A DNA stretch of 64,000 nucleotides, taken from the NCBI GenBank assembly GCA_016432265.1, contig CP066681.1, forward strand, positions 1,018,342-1,082,341. Reading direction: 5' to 3'. Shown here one piece after another: positions 1 to 8,798 of this stretch. The notes below the pieces were generated by a model. The model did not search any database, was not told where the DNA came from, and worked only from the letters and a program-made list of their open reading frames with translations. Every line of letters begins with the position of its first letter. Position 1 is the first letter of the stretch. A program made the position numbers and the translations under genes. The DNA comes from Micavibrio aeruginosavorus. Lineage in GTDB: Bacteria; Pseudomonadota; Alphaproteobacteria; Micavibrionales; Micavibrionaceae.

Positions 1-987
1 ATTGATCTTCTGGCAATCGGCAACGCTATAGTCGATGTGCTGGCCCAGGCTGACGAGGCTTTCATAGCGCATCAGCACAAAGTTAGCGGCATGATCAAGG
101 GTGGCATGACCTTGATTGATGAAGCGCGCGCCGTAGAACTTTATGCCCAGATGCCGTCGGGGATTGAATCTTCAGGCGGGTCGGCCGGGAATACGATTGC
201 GGGTTTTGCGTCATTCGGGGGCAAGGGTGCGTATATCGGCAAAGTCGCGCAGGATCAGTTGGGTGAGGTTTTCCGCCACGATTTGAAAGCGCAAGGTGTG
301 CTGTTCAATACGCAGCCGTTGGCGATTGGGGCACCCACGGCGCGTTGCCTTATTCTGGTGACTCCGGACGGGCAGCGGACAATGAATACCTATCTGGGGG
401 CGGCGGTTGAGTTGTCGCCCATCGATATAGACGAGGACATCGTCTCGTCATCGAAAATTACATACTTGGAAGGGTATTTGTTTGATCCGCCGCAGGCAAA
501 GGAAGCGTTCCGGGTGGCGTCTGAACTGGCGCACAAGGCCGGGCGCAAGGTGGCTTTGTCACTCTCTGACCCGTTCTGCGTCAATCGCCACCGTGAGGAT
601 TTTCAGGCTTTTGTCGAAAATCACGTCGATATCCTGTTTGCCAACGAACAGGAGGCTATGGCGCTTTATCAAACGGATACGTTTGAGCAAACACTTGAGG
701 GCTTGAAAGGTGTTTGCGAGGTTGTCGTGATTACGCGCGGGCCGCAAGGCTCTGTCGTTATGGCAGGCGAGAGAATCGTTGAAATTACTGCGGAGCCGGT
801 CAGCAAGGTTGTCGATACGACCGGGGCGGGAGATCAGTACGCCGCCGGGTTCCTGTTCGGCTATACCCGAGGATATAGTCTGGATGTATGTGGACGCTTG
901 GCCTCCATGGCGGCTGCTGAGGTCATCGCCCATATGGGCCCGCGCCCCAATATGAAGTATGCGGATTTCTTGAAAAAGGCGGCCTAG
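1..987 (+). CDS. Adenosine kinase-like PfkB sugar kinase (5' end cut by window)
   Basis: This is a ribokinase/PfkB-family kinase, most like bacterial adenosine kinases that convert adenosine to AMP with ATP in purine salvage. The reading frame is open from base 1 (IDLLAIGNAIVDVLAQ), which matches the usual N-terminal strand. Only the start codon and a few residues should be missing, and 328 residues are visible. The Gly-rich substrate-binding segment SGGSAGNTIAGFASFGG lies near visible residues 58-74. The second PfkB signature DTTGAGDQYAAGF begins at visible residue 272, and its last Asp (278) is the expected catalytic base. The first internal ATG (base 37) would delete the first strand, so it is not the real start. 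It converges on htpG with a 5-base gap. Family assignment is firm; adenosine as the substrate is inferred. Confidence 0.85.
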   Translation: MDLLAIGNAIVDVLAQADEAFIAHQHKVSGMIKGGMTLIDEARAVELYAQMPSGIESSGGSAGNTIAGFASFGGKGAYIGKVAQDQLGEVFRHDLKAQGVLFNTQPLAIGAPTARCLILVTPDGQRTMNTYLGAAVELSPIDIDEDIVSSSKITYLEGYLFDPPQAKEAFRVASELAHKAGRKVALSLSDPFCVNRHREDFQAFVENHVDILFANEQEAMALYQTDTFEQTLEGLKGVCEVVVITRGPQGSVVMAGERIVEITAEPVSKVVDTTGAGDQYAAGFLFGYTRGYSLDVCGRLASMAAAEVIAHMGPRPNMKYADFLKKAA

Positions 988-992
988 CTCTC

Positions 993-2921
993 TCAGGCGG
1001 CAAGACTTTTTTCCATGAAATAGGAAAGCCGCCTTGCGAAATCCGCAGGGTCGGGAATGGGTTCGCCCTGAATGATCCGGGCCTGATCCAGCAGCAGATG
1101 CGCGGCATCGGCCATGTCCTCTCCTGTGCTGCCGGCTTTGGCCAGACTGGCCATCCGCCTGATCAGGGCATGATCCGGGTTGATTTCCAGTATGCGCTTC
1201 GAGGGTGTTTCATATTTTTGATGCACTCTGAGCACGCGTTCCATCCGCAGGTCGACTTCATTCTCCGCCGCAACCAGACAGGCTGGGGAACTGGTCAGGC
1301 GGTGTGAATAGCGCACCTCGCCGATATCGTCTTTCAGAGTTTCTTGAATGATGACCAACAGGCGGCGCAGGCTTTCGTCTTTGGAGGGCTCCTGTTTCTT
1401 TTCCTCTGTCTGATCGTTCGCAGGCACGTTGAATTTCGAAAGATCGACATCGCCTTTGGTTACTGATTTGAAGGCCTTGCCTTCATAGTCGAGAACCGAT
1501 TGCAGCCAGAAATCGTCAATAGTGTCGGTAAAGAGGAGAACCTCGATCCCGCGCGCTTTAAAGCCTTCGATTTGCGGGCTGTTACGCAGATTGTCAATAT
1601 TTTCACCGCTGATGTAATAGATGTGTTCTTGTTCTGGCTTCATGCGCGAGGCATAATCGGTCAGCGAGACAAGGCCGTCAGCTTTTTCAGTGGAATGGAA
1701 TCGCGCCACTTTTAAAAGATCGGTACGGTGCTCGGGGGCGTCGTACAGGCCCTCTTTAAGAACGGCGCCGAATTGTCCCCAGAACGCCCCGTATTGCATA
1801 GGGTTATCCTGCGCCAGCTTGTCAAGGTCGCCCAGAATGCGCTTGGCGACGCTGGTGCGGATTTTCTGAATCACCGGGTTATGCTGCAGCATTTCACGGC
1901 TGATATTCAGTGGCAGGTCTTCGGTGTCGATCACACCGCGCATGAAGCGCAGCCACGGATACATCAGGCCGTCGCATTGGTCGGTGATGAAAACACGTTT
2001 CACGTAAAGGCGCGTAGCGTTCTTGCGGCCCGGGTCGTACAAATCCCACGGGCGCAGGGTCGGTACAAAGAGCAGGGCCGTATATTCTATTTTTCCTTCA
2101 GCGTGCCAATGCGATGTCATCATCGGCTTGTCCATGCCGTGACCGATATGGTGGTAGAATTCAACATACTGCTCATCGTTGATGTCGTTCCTGGAGCGCA
2201 TCCACAAAGCCGAGGCCTTGTTAACGGGAATCTGGGCGGCGCCGTTGTCTGCGTCGGTGCCGTCGCCTCGACCGAGAAAAATCGGTATGTCGATGTGATC
2301 CGAATACTGGATGACGACCATGCGCAATTTTTCTTCGAGCAGGTATTCGCTGCTGTTGTCGTCGATGGTCAGGTTGATGGCGGCGCCCCGGCCGGCAATT
2401 AGCTGTTTTGCTTCATCGGGGGCGGCTTCGCGTACGGTAAAACCTGTTTTCCCATCGGACTCCCATACCCATGTCTGATCTTCTCCGGCTTTGCGACTGA
2501 CGACCTTTACTCTGGTCGAAACCATGAAGCTTGCGTAGAAACCCACGCCGAACTGACCGATCAGGCTCAATTTGTCCTGTGGTGATGATGACTGGCCCAG
2601 TTGTTCCATAACGGCGGCGGTGCCTGACCAAGCGATGGTGCCGAGGTTTTTGATCAGTTCTTCCCGGTTCATGCCGATCCCGTTATCGACAACGGTCAGG
2701 ATGCGCGTTCGCGGATCGCGATATATCCTGACCTTGAACGATGGGTCGTCTACCGTCAGGTAGGGCTTTGTGATGGCCTCATAGCGCAGGCGGTCGCAGG
2801 CATCGGCTGCGTTGGAGATAAGTTCCCGCAGGAAAACGTCGCGATTGGAATACAAGGCATGGGCGACGATATCCAGCAGTCGCGATACATCGGCCCCAAA
2901 GGATAGAGTTTCTGTTGTCAT
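993..2921 (-). CDS. htpG: HtpG, bacterial Hsp90 chaperone
   Basis: This is a cytosolic ATP-dependent chaperone that acts as a homodimer on near-native clients, usually with DnaK. Its 642 residues are the normal HtpG length. The N-terminal GHKL ATPase domain is complete: ELISNAADACD carries the hydrolytic Glu33 and the Mg-binding Asn37, DNGIGM contains nucleotide-binding Asp79, and GQFGVGFYASFMV forms the lid glycine motif. The middle and C-terminal dimerisation domains follow, and there is no eukaryotic MEEVD tail. The ATG at 2921 is followed directly by the conserved TETLSFGADVSRLLDIV segment. The 31-base gap to pdxH has no clear promoter or terminator, so the two leftward genes may be co-transcribed. 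The complementary strand carries long spurious frames that were rejected. Confidence 0.97.
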   Translation of the reverse strand: MTTETLSFGADVSRLLDIVAHALYSNRDVFLRELISNAADACDRLRYEAITKPYLTVDDPSFKVRIYRDPRTRILTVVDNGIGMNREELIKNLGTIAWSGTAAVMEQLGQSSSPQDKLSLIGQFGVGFYASFMVSTRVKVVSRKAGEDQTWVWESDGKTGFTVREAAPDEAKQLIAGRGAAINLTIDDNSSEYLLEEKLRMVVIQYSDHIDIPIFLGRGDGTDADNGAAQIPVNKASALWMRSRNDINDEQYVEFYHHIGHGMDKPMMTSHWHAEGKIEYTALLFVPTLRPWDLYDPGRKNATRLYVKRVFITDQCDGLMYPWLRFMRGVIDTEDLPLNISREMLQHNPVIQKIRTSVAKRILGDLDKLAQDNPMQYGAFWGQFGAVLKEGLYDAPEHRTDLLKVARFHSTEKADGLVSLTDYASRMKPEQEHIYYISGENIDNLRNSPQIEGFKARGIEVLLFTDTIDDFWLQSVLDYEGKAFKSVTKGDVDLSKFNVPANDQTEEKKQEPSKDESLRRLLVIIQETLKDDIGEVRYSHRLTSSPACLVAAENEVDLRMERVLRVHQKYETPSKRILEINPDHALIRRMASLAKAGSTGEDMADAAHLLLDQARIIQGEPIPDPADFARRLSYFMEKSLAA

Positions 2922-2952
2922 AGACGGAATATGGCGCGATTACCTGACCTTT

Positions 2953-3579
2953 TCAAGGGTAGAGCAGAGAGCGTTCCCAGCCTTTTTCCCCGCGCTTATA
3001 CACAAGCCGGGTATGCAAGCGGGAAGTGCCATCATGCCAGAATTCTATATAGTCAGGTTTCAGGCGATAGCCCCCCCAGTGAGGGGGGCGGGGGATGTTG
3101 TCAGTGCCTTGATATTGCTTCTCAAGTTCTTCAATCCGGTGCACGAGCGTACTGCGGTTCTCCAGCGGGCGTGACTGGCGCGAGGCCCACGCCCCGAGGC
3201 GGCTGCCCTTGGGGCGGCTGGCGTAGTATGCGTCGGATTCGGCATCGTCGACGATCATGACAGTGCCTTCGACCCGCACCTGCCGCCCGAGAGTTTTCCA
3301 GTGGAAACATAACGCGGCCTGCGGGTGCAGGGACAGGGCTTGACCCTTGCGGCTTTCGCGGTTGGTGTAAAAGACGAAGCCGCGTTCGTCTACATCCTTG
3401 AGTAGGACAATCCGCACCGACGGATGACCATCGGGGTCAATGGTTGCCAGACACATGGCGTTGGGGTCGTTAATCTCTGTTTTTTCCGCCGTCTTCAGCC
3501 ATTCGGCGAAGAGCGGCAAGGGGTTCTGCGGCCCGTCCTGAGGGTTTTCCAGCCTTTTTATGAAATCATTTTCCTGCAT
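2953..3579 (-). CDS. pdxH: Pyridoxine/pyridoxamine 5'-phosphate oxidase
   Basis: This FMN-dependent oxidase makes pyridoxal 5'-phosphate from PNP or PMP, the last step of vitamin B6 synthesis and salvage. The length of 208 residues fits the family. Visible landmarks are MCLATIDPDGHPSVRIVLLKDVDERGFVFYTN, which forms the FMN-binding barrel strands (the longer block is at about residues 42-73), the segment SRKGQALSLHPQAALCFHWK, and the typical C-terminus with RLHTRLVYKR and a final RSLLYP. The family C-terminus normally reads R-x-x-P, and here it is intact. It is read leftward ahead of htpG and diverges from the lipoprotein gene at 3679 across 99 bases, which should hold both promoters. Confidence 0.94.
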   Translation of the reverse strand: MQENDFIKRLENPQDGPQNPLPLFAEWLKTAEKTEINDPNAMCLATIDPDGHPSVRIVLLKDVDERGFVFYTNRESRKGQALSLHPQAALCFHWKTLGRQVRVEGTVMIVDDAESDAYYASRPKGSRLGAWASRQSRPLENRSTLVHRIEELEKQYQGTDNIPRPPHWGGYRLKPDYIEFWHDGTSRLHTRLVYKRGEKGWERSLLYP

Positions 3580-3678
3580 ATTTTACTCCAAAGCCGCTTT
3601 TTTGCCTTCATAGAGCCATAGTTGATTTGCTAAATAGTAATTGTCAACATCCCCCATCACGAAGGAGCTGAGGGTCAA

Positions 3679-4155
3679 ATGAAAAAACTTATTCTTGTGT
3701 CGGTACTTGCTGCCGGATTGGCCATGAGCGGTTGTACGCAGACGGGCGGCACATTCAGCAAGGAAAACGTAGGCCTTGCCAGCGGGGCTGTGATCGGCGG
3801 CGTTTTGGGTTCTCAGGTAGGCAGCGGCTCTGGACGTTTGTGGGCTACGGGGGCGGGCGCGTTGTTGGGGTCTCTGGTGGGCAGCAGCATCGGTCAGTCG
3901 CTGGATCGCGCCGACCAAATGTACATGCAGCAAGCCACGCAAAAGGCCCATTCTGCTCCCGTCGGTGAAACGATTGCCTGGAACAACCCGGAAAGTGGCC
4001 ACAGTGGTACGATTACCCCGACTCGCGATGGGACATCGAATACTGGCCGTTATTGCCGTGAATACCAAACCACGGTGACGGTGGGCGGCCAACGTGAAAA
4101 TGCATACGGTCAAGTATGCCAGCAGCCTGATGGCAGTTGGGAAATCGTTAAGTAA
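3679..4155 (+). CDS. Small outer-membrane lipoprotein, 17 kDa surface antigen-like
   Basis: This is a 158-residue lipoprotein. A basic N-terminus and hydrophobic stretch end in M-S-G-C with the lipid-modified Cys at residue 19. Next comes a glycine-zipper stretch (residues about 33-75, GAVIGGVLGSQVG and GAGALLGSLVGSSIG), as in the Rickettsia 17-kDa antigen and SlyB-type proteins. The C-terminal module contains RYCREYQTTV and QVCQQPDGSW, with two conserved Cys. This C-terminal pattern recurs in alphaproteobacterial lipoproteins of unknown role in envelope integrity. A good ribosome site (GAAGGAG) lies about 12 bases before the ATG. The gene stands alone, ended by a strong hairpin terminator. 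Family resemblance is confident; the exact function is not known. Confidence 0.85.
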   Translation: MKKLILVSVLAAGLAMSGCTQTGGTFSKENVGLASGAVIGGVLGSQVGSGSGRLWATGAGALLGSLVGSSIGQSLDRADQMYMQQATQKAHSAPVGETIAWNNPESGHSGTITPTRDGTSNTGRYCREYQTTVTVGGQRENAYGQVCQQPDGSWEIVK

Positions 4156-4176
4156 GCAATTTGCCCTAGAGAGATA

Positions 4177-4207
4177 AATGCCCCGCCAGCAGGCGGGGCA
4201 TTTTTTT
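4177..4207 (+). terminator. Rho-independent terminator after the 17 kDa-like lipoprotein
   Basis: A perfect 9-bp GC-rich stem (TGCCCCGCC at 4179-4187 and GGCGGGGCA at 4192-4200) has a 4-base loop and is followed by seven T. It starts 21 bases after the lipoprotein stop codon. The A-rich flank on the left could also let it stop leftward transcription of the 521-residue gene. Confidence 0.93.
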
Positions 4208-4219
4208 GCTAGCATTATC

Positions 4220-5785
4220 CTATTTTTGCGTTTGTCTTCCCTGATCGCCGGTGCTATCGCCGCCTGACCGAACGGCTTGTTGCAAAATTTGCGGTCGGGA
4301 GCCGCTCCCGATACCTGGGCCGCGCGGCCCCCCGGGGGGAGGCATGGCCAGGCGTGGAGCGGCAGAAAGGGCTGGTGCTTTGGGTGCTGGTGCTTGCGGT
4401 GCCGGGCTGTTGATATATTCGAGTTTGGCTTGGTAATCGGGATTGCTGATCGTTTTCTGGATGGAGGCCTGTATGGCTCTTGAGGCCTTATCCTCGCCAG
4501 CGATCTCCGCCAAACGTGAAAGTGTAATGATTTCACCTTCGCGCTGGTGTTCAATGACACGGTTGCTGAGATCCCGCAATGTCTCCCAGCTACTGTCGTC
4601 CTTGTGTTCGCGAAATTCACGCCTGACAAGATGTTCCGTCCGGCGGTCGCCTTCGGGGGTGCGTTCAAGGATGCGCGCTGCCGCCTGCAAAGCGGCGGCG
4701 CACCAACCCATGACCCGGCCTTCGCTGAGGTCTTCGTTTTGTTTGTCGGCCATTTTTATGAAAGGGTCTGCGCTGTGCAGGGATAATCCCTTGGCGATGA
4801 TGTCTTCGAAAATATGGTCAATGAGTTTATCGTGAAGGTTGGCGTTGATTTCGTCGTCAGCGTAGGGGCTGTATTTCTCTCCGATGTCTATAAATGAAGA
4901 TGCTTTTATCGACGTCAATTCCTGTATAAGGTGACTGGTGGTTCTTACAAAGGTATCGGGGCTGGTATTGATGGCGGCGCTTAGTATATCGGGTTTGCTG
5001 AAACCGCGCCATGCCATGTCCTGCGCCGGCTCACAGAACGACAGCCAGTTCATCAGCGTTTGATCGTCAGTCGCCAGATCAACCTCGCGGGCAACTTTTA
5101 ACGCCGTAGGTATCATCAGCCGTTTGGAAGGCAATTTTTTCCCCAGTTCCGAGACGGCGTATTCGACTGCTTCGACGGCGATGGGATATGGATAAAATTC
5201 AGGCATATGCGCCGAGCGCGGCGTGATGGCGTTTAGAGAGCGCATAACGGCAATTTGCTTAAGGGCATCGCGGTCGCCTTGCAGGCCGCACATGACCGCA
5301 CTCAGGACATCGGCTTGCAAGTTCGCACGCATCATTTCCAGCGCACTGCGCCGCCTGACGATAATGTTTGTTGACGACGCTATCCGCCCGTCAGGATCCT
5401 CGTGATAAAAATAGCCGTCAAGCGCGTGCCATGCCAGATGCCATGCTTGCTGGCGGACCTCTCGAATATTTTGGAAGTGATCTATATTGATGTTGCACAG
5501 CGCCAGAAGATGGTCGCGCCATGCCAGACCCATGAACATATGCGTTCTCGCAACAGCAATCCCGAGGAGGGATGATTGCTCGCTTAGCTTGGGTTGTTGC
5601 ATGATCCTCATTGCGGTTTGCGCGGCTGGATGATGAACAATCTCCTGTGCGGTAATCCCCAACGCTTCGTTTCTTTGACCATCATGATGGATGATGAAAT
5701 GCACGGTCAGAACCTTGTAGTGTTCCTTGACCTGCTTGGTGATCTGCTGGCAAGCTTGTGCCACGGTTTCGAGTTGTAGGCTCAT
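4220..5785 (-). CDS. Unknown 521-residue protein with Pro/Ala-rich tail
   Basis: I do not recognise this family. The ATG at 5785 opens a 521-residue soluble protein with no signal peptide and no membrane segment. Residues 1 to about 450 look mostly helical and are rich in Ala, Leu, His and acidic residues. It has several His/Asp pairs, such as HFIIHHDGQRNE near the N-terminus and DGYFYHEDPDG in the middle, but no catalytic motif I can name. From about residue 460 the chain becomes low-complexity (PAPQAPAPKAPALSAAP, then PPPGGPRGPGIGSGS), which is probably a disordered tail. It stands alone, converging on the lipoprotein terminator and diverging from fabI across 209 bases. Codon use resembles its neighbours, so it reads as a resident gene. 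Confidence 0.8.
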   Translation of the reverse strand: MSLQLETVAQACQQITKQVKEHYKVLTVHFIIHHDGQRNEALGITAQEIVHHPAAQTAMRIMQQPKLSEQSSLLGIAVARTHMFMGLAWRDHLLALCNINIDHFQNIREVRQQAWHLAWHALDGYFYHEDPDGRIASSTNIIVRRRSALEMMRANLQADVLSAVMCGLQGDRDALKQIAVMRSLNAITPRSAHMPEFYPYPIAVEAVEYAVSELGKKLPSKRLMIPTALKVAREVDLATDDQTLMNWLSFCEPAQDMAWRGFSKPDILSAAINTSPDTFVRTTSHLIQELTSIKASSFIDIGEKYSPYADDEINANLHDKLIDHIFEDIIAKGLSLHSADPFIKMADKQNEDLSEGRVMGWCAAALQAAARILERTPEGDRRTEHLVRREFREHKDDSSWETLRDLSNRVIEHQREGEIITLSRLAEIAGEDKASRAIQASIQKTISNPDYQAKLEYINSPAPQAPAPKAPALSAAPRLAMPPPGGPRGPGIGSGSRPQILQQAVRSGGDSTGDQGRQTQK

Positions 5786-5994
5786 GACAGGGATCCGATT
5801 CCCGATTAACTAAAACTCATTGAAAAAAAAGAATTTTTTACGCCTTCACTTTATCATCAAGGAGTTAATATTTCTCAAATCAACCGGCTGGGAATAGGGA
5901 AAGCGCTGGACGAAAAGCTGTAAATGTGTAGGATACGGCTGGATTTATGCAGTAAATTTTCATAATCAAGAAAATCAGGAAAGCCCTAACAAGC
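5786..5994. other. 209-base divergent spacer between the 521-residue gene and fabI
   Basis: This AT-rich spacer must contain promoters for both neighbours. A CATAAT hexamer at 5961-5966 is a reasonable -10 for fabI, but I see no good -35 at the right distance. An A-run/T-run segment at about 5822-5840 could fold into a weak hairpin. I see no open frame with a ribosome site. Confidence 0.4.
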
Positions 5995-6849
5995 ATGAGC
6001 GATAATCAGAAACTGATGGCCGGGAAGCGTGGTTTGATCATGGGGGTTGCCAATGACCGCTCTATAGCCTGGGGCATTGCCAAAGCCGTCTCTGACCATG
6101 GTGCCGAACTGGCGTTTACGTTTCAGGGCGAAGCTTTGGAGAAGCGCGTCCGTCCGCTGGCGGAGAGTGTTGGTTCGAAGCTGGTTTTGCCGTGTGACGT
6201 TACTGACGATGCGGCGCTCGATCAGGTGTTCAAGACGATCGAGAAGGAATGGGGCAAAATTGACTTTGTTGTCCATGCGATCGCTTTCTCGGATAAGAAT
6301 GAGCTTGATGGCTTGTATGTGAACACTACGCGTGCGAATTTCCAGCGCACGATGGATGTTTCTATTTATTCTTTCACGGCCGTGTGCCAGCGCGCTATGC
6401 CGCTGATGAAAGAGGGAGGCAGTCTGCTGACGCTTTCCTACTACGGGGCGGAGCGCGTGATGCCGCACTACAACGTCATGGGCGTGGCGAAAGCGGGGCT
6501 TGAGGCATCAGTGCGTTATCTGGCGGCGGATCTGGGCCCACATAATATTCGTGTGAACGCGATTTCCGCAGGCCCGATCAAGACGTTGGCCGCAAGCGGC
6601 ATCGGCGATTTTCGTTTTATTCTGAAATGGAACGAACTGAATGCGCCGTTGCGCCGTAATGTCACCATCGAAGATGTCGGCAGTTCAGGTCTATTCCTGC
6701 TTTCTGATCTGGGCAGTGGTGTGACTGGTGAGGTCATGCATGTCGATTCCGGTTACAACATCATCGGCATGGCGGCGGTTGACAGTGCCGCCGAGACAGC
6801 CGAATTGCTGCAATCGATTGCCCCCAAGGGCGGAGAGAAAGCGGCTTAG
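5995..6849 (+). CDS. fabI: Enoyl-[acyl-carrier-protein] reductase (NADH)
   Basis: FabI reduces trans-2-enoyl-ACP to acyl-ACP, the last step of each type II fatty-acid elongation cycle. The 284-residue protein is an SDR. The FabI-type dinucleotide motif GVANDRSIAWGIA starts at residue 17. The catalytic Y-x6-K pair is Tyr159 and Lys166 within YNVMGVAK, preceded by the typical LSYYGAERVMP. The segment GPIKTLAASGIGDF is the substrate-binding loop, which supports FabI over other SDRs. The family spacing Y-x6-K differs from the classical SDR Y-x3-K and supports the call. It ends 6 bases before the convergent methyltransferase stop, with no terminator between. Confidence 0.96.
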   Translation: MSDNQKLMAGKRGLIMGVANDRSIAWGIAKAVSDHGAELAFTFQGEALEKRVRPLAESVGSKLVLPCDVTDDAALDQVFKTIEKEWGKIDFVVHAIAFSDKNELDGLYVNTTRANFQRTMDVSIYSFTAVCQRAMPLMKEGGSLLTLSYYGAERVMPHYNVMGVAKAGLEASVRYLAADLGPHNIRVNAISAGPIKTLAASGIGDFRFILKWNELNAPLRRNVTIEDVGSSGLFLLSDLGSGVTGEVMHVDSGYNIIGMAAVDSAAETAELLQSIAPKGGEKAA

Positions 6850-6855
6850 GCAAAA

Positions 6856-7614
6856 TCAAGGAGCGATTCCAGGCGTTCTGTTGCGCCGGGGCAGGCGGCC
6901 TAGTTGTTCCCACATTTCAGGATAGTGGTCGGTTCTGTCTGCTTGCGGTTCACGGTTGTTGATGGGCGGATATATCTGGGGTTGGCCGTTGATGCAAGGT
7001 TGCTCTGTGCGGTCGATATGAGTTTGCCCTTCAAATCCAGTTTGCACCAGATATTGCAGGCCGTAGGCCGGCGGATTGAAATCATGCCCATCCATGACAC
7101 CTAGAACATGCCAGCCGGGATGGTTGTGCAAGCGGCCCCTGCTGGTAATCATCAATGCGCCTGCAAATTTATCTGTCAATGTCAGAGAAAGAATGCGGTT
7201 ATAAAGGAAGTAGGGTGGGTTAGAGACGATGGCGAACTTTTCATGCTTGCCCAGGAGGCGTGCATAATCGTAAGCAGTCAGGTCGCCATCGGGTGCATCG
7301 GGATTCATCTTGAATTGCCACGGATTTAAGATCAGGCGCGGTCTGGCTGAGGGGTCAGCGGCCCAAGCCCGGATATCGGGAGCCAGATGCTCGGGCATGA
7401 CTTCAAATGCATAGATCGTATCGGCGTTTGTCTCCCGCAGCAATCGCACCAGATTGCCGGTGCCGCAACCAAAATCCAGCACAGCTATCCCGCACAGGTC
7501 GATATGCGCTAAGGCGTTTTCAAACGATGCGGTATTGACCGTCATGTTGCGGTCAAGGGTAGCGCGTGTGAAGACGGGGGCTGCGGCGGGCCGTATGGCC
7601 GTGGATTTAGGCAT
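6856..7614 (-). CDS. Class I SAM-dependent methyltransferase with NPPY motif
   Basis: This 252-residue methyltransferase has motif I VLDFGCGTGNL at residues 45-55 and an acidic residue (Glu71) at the end of strand 2 for SAM ribose binding. The catalytic tetrapeptide NPPY is at residues 132-135. NPPY indicates methylation of an exocyclic amino group of adenine or cytosine, or of a glutamine side chain. The flanking text (SNPPYFLYNRIL, then a hydrophobic strand ending in SRGR) is distantly like KsgA/Erm-type rRNA adenine methyltransferases, but the gene is not ksgA. I cannot name the target. Its promoter (7650-7678) diverges from aroC. Confidence 0.75.
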   Translation of the reverse strand: MPKSTAIRPAAAPVFTRATLDRNMTVNTASFENALAHIDLCGIAVLDFGCGTGNLVRLLRETNADTIYAFEVMPEHLAPDIRAWAADPSARPRLILNPWQFKMNPDAPDGDLTAYDYARLLGKHEKFAIVSNPPYFLYNRILSLTLTDKFAGALMITSRGRLHNHPGWHVLGVMDGHDFNPPAYGLQYLVQTGFEGQTHIDRTEQPCINGQPQIYPPINNREPQADRTDHYPEMWEQLGRLPRRNRTPGIAP

Positions 7615-7649
7615 AGTGACCGTGTGACCATTCTGTTCAGGGTTTATTA

Positions 7650-7678
7650 TTCATAATTTTCCATGGTATAACTGTCAA
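7650..7678 (-). promoter_or_regulatory. Sigma-70-like promoter for the NPPY methyltransferase
   Basis: Read leftward, a perfect -35 TTGACA (7678-7673), a 17-base spacer and a -10 TATGAA (7655-7650) predict a start near 7643. That is about 29 bases before the methyltransferase ATG at 7614. Confidence 0.6.
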
Positions 7679-7718
7679 ACTATTCTTGAATTTCCCTTAC
7701 TTGTGATAGGTTTATCCC

Positions 7719-8789
7719 ATGTCAGGAAATCGCTTCGGTACTTTGTTTCAATATCAGACATGGGGCGAAAGCCACGGCCCCGCTATCGGGTGCGTGGTCG
7801 ACGGCGTACCCCCGCGCCTTAACCTGTCGGAAGCCGATATCCAGGTTTGGCTCGACAAACGCAAGCCGGGGCAAAACCGCTTTGCTACCCAGCGGCGGGA
7901 ACCCGATACGGTGAAAATCATGTCCGGCGTTTTCGAAGGGCAGACGACAGGGACTCCCATCAGTTTGATGATCGAAAACGAAGACGCGCGTTCCAAGGAT
8001 TATGGCGATATTAAAGACAAATATCGCCCGTCTCATGCTGATTATTCTTATGACGCCAAATACGGAATCCGCGATTACCGCGGCGGCGGACGTTCGTCAG
8101 CGCGCGAGACCGCAATGCGTGTTGCGGCCGGGGCGGTTGCCCGCAAAATCCTGAGCGGCGTGATCATTCGTGGCGCGGTGGTGCAGATTGGGCCGCATAA
8201 AATCTGCCGCGATAACTGGGATTGGGATCAGGTGGAGAAAAATCCATTCTGGTCTCCTGATAAACGCATCGTCGACGAATGGGAGCATTTTCTGGACGAA
8301 CGCCGCAAGGCGGGGTCGAGCGCGGGCGCTATCGTCGAGGTGCATGCGTCCGGTGTTCCTGCCGGGTGGGGCGCGCCGGTATATGACAGGCTGGATGCGG
8401 ATCTGGCTAAGGCGATGATGTCGATCAACGCCGTAAAAGGCGTCGAGATAGGGGCGGGGTTTGAATGTGTGGCCTGGGGCGGAGAGAAGAATGCTGACCA
8501 GATGCGCATGAGTGATGGCGGTAAACCGCAGTTTCTTAGCAATCATGCTGGGGGCATTCTGGGCGGCATTTCAACAGGGCAGGATATTGTTGTGCGGATG
8601 GCGTTCAAGCCGACCAGTTCCATCCTAACGCCCGTGCAGACCATCACCCGGACGGGTGAGGATACGGATATCGTGACCAAGGGGCGCCATGATCCGTGCG
8701 TGGGTATTCGCGGCGCGCCTGTGGCCGAGGCCATGATGGCATGCGTTCTGGCCGATCACTGGCTGCGTCATAAAGCGCAATGCCTATAG
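7719..8789 (+). CDS. aroC: Chorismate synthase
   Basis: AroC converts EPSP to chorismate with reduced FMN, the branch point for aromatic amino acids, folate and quinones. The 356-residue protein is full length. Signatures are the N-terminal [16 protein letters not shown], the motif [23 protein letters not shown] (around residues 110-132) and the C-terminal [18 protein letters not shown]. It is followed after 9 bases by sppA with a ribosome site (AGGAGA) in the gap, so the two are probably one rightward transcript. Confidence 0.97.
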   Translation: MSGNRFGTLFQYQTWGESHGPAIGCVVDGVPPRLNLSEADIQVWLDKRKPGQNRFATQRREPDTVKIMSGVFEGQTTGTPISLMIENEDARSKDYGDIKDKYRPSHADYSYDAKYGIRDYRGGGRSSARETAMRVAAGAVARKILSGVIIRGAVVQIGPHKICRDNWDWDQVEKNPFWSPDKRIVDEWEHFLDERRKAGSSAGAIVEVHASGVPAGWGAPVYDRLDADLAKAMMSINAVKGVEIGAGFECVAWGGEKNADQMRMSDGGKPQFLSNHAGGILGGISTGQDIVVRMAFKPTSSILTPVQTITRTGEDTDIVTKGRHDPCVGIRGAPVAEAMMACVLADHWLRHKAQCL

Positions 8790-8798
8790 GAGACTTAT

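Noticed and set aside
1728-2402. Long rightward frame opposite htpG
   Set aside because: It is a shadow of htpG, which is certain from its motifs, and has no ribosome site or family match.
3583-4668. Long leftward frame of 361 codons over the 17 kDa-like lipoprotein gene
   Set aside because: It lies opposite a gene with a lipobox, ribosome site and terminator. Its translation shows no family features and it crosses the terminator.
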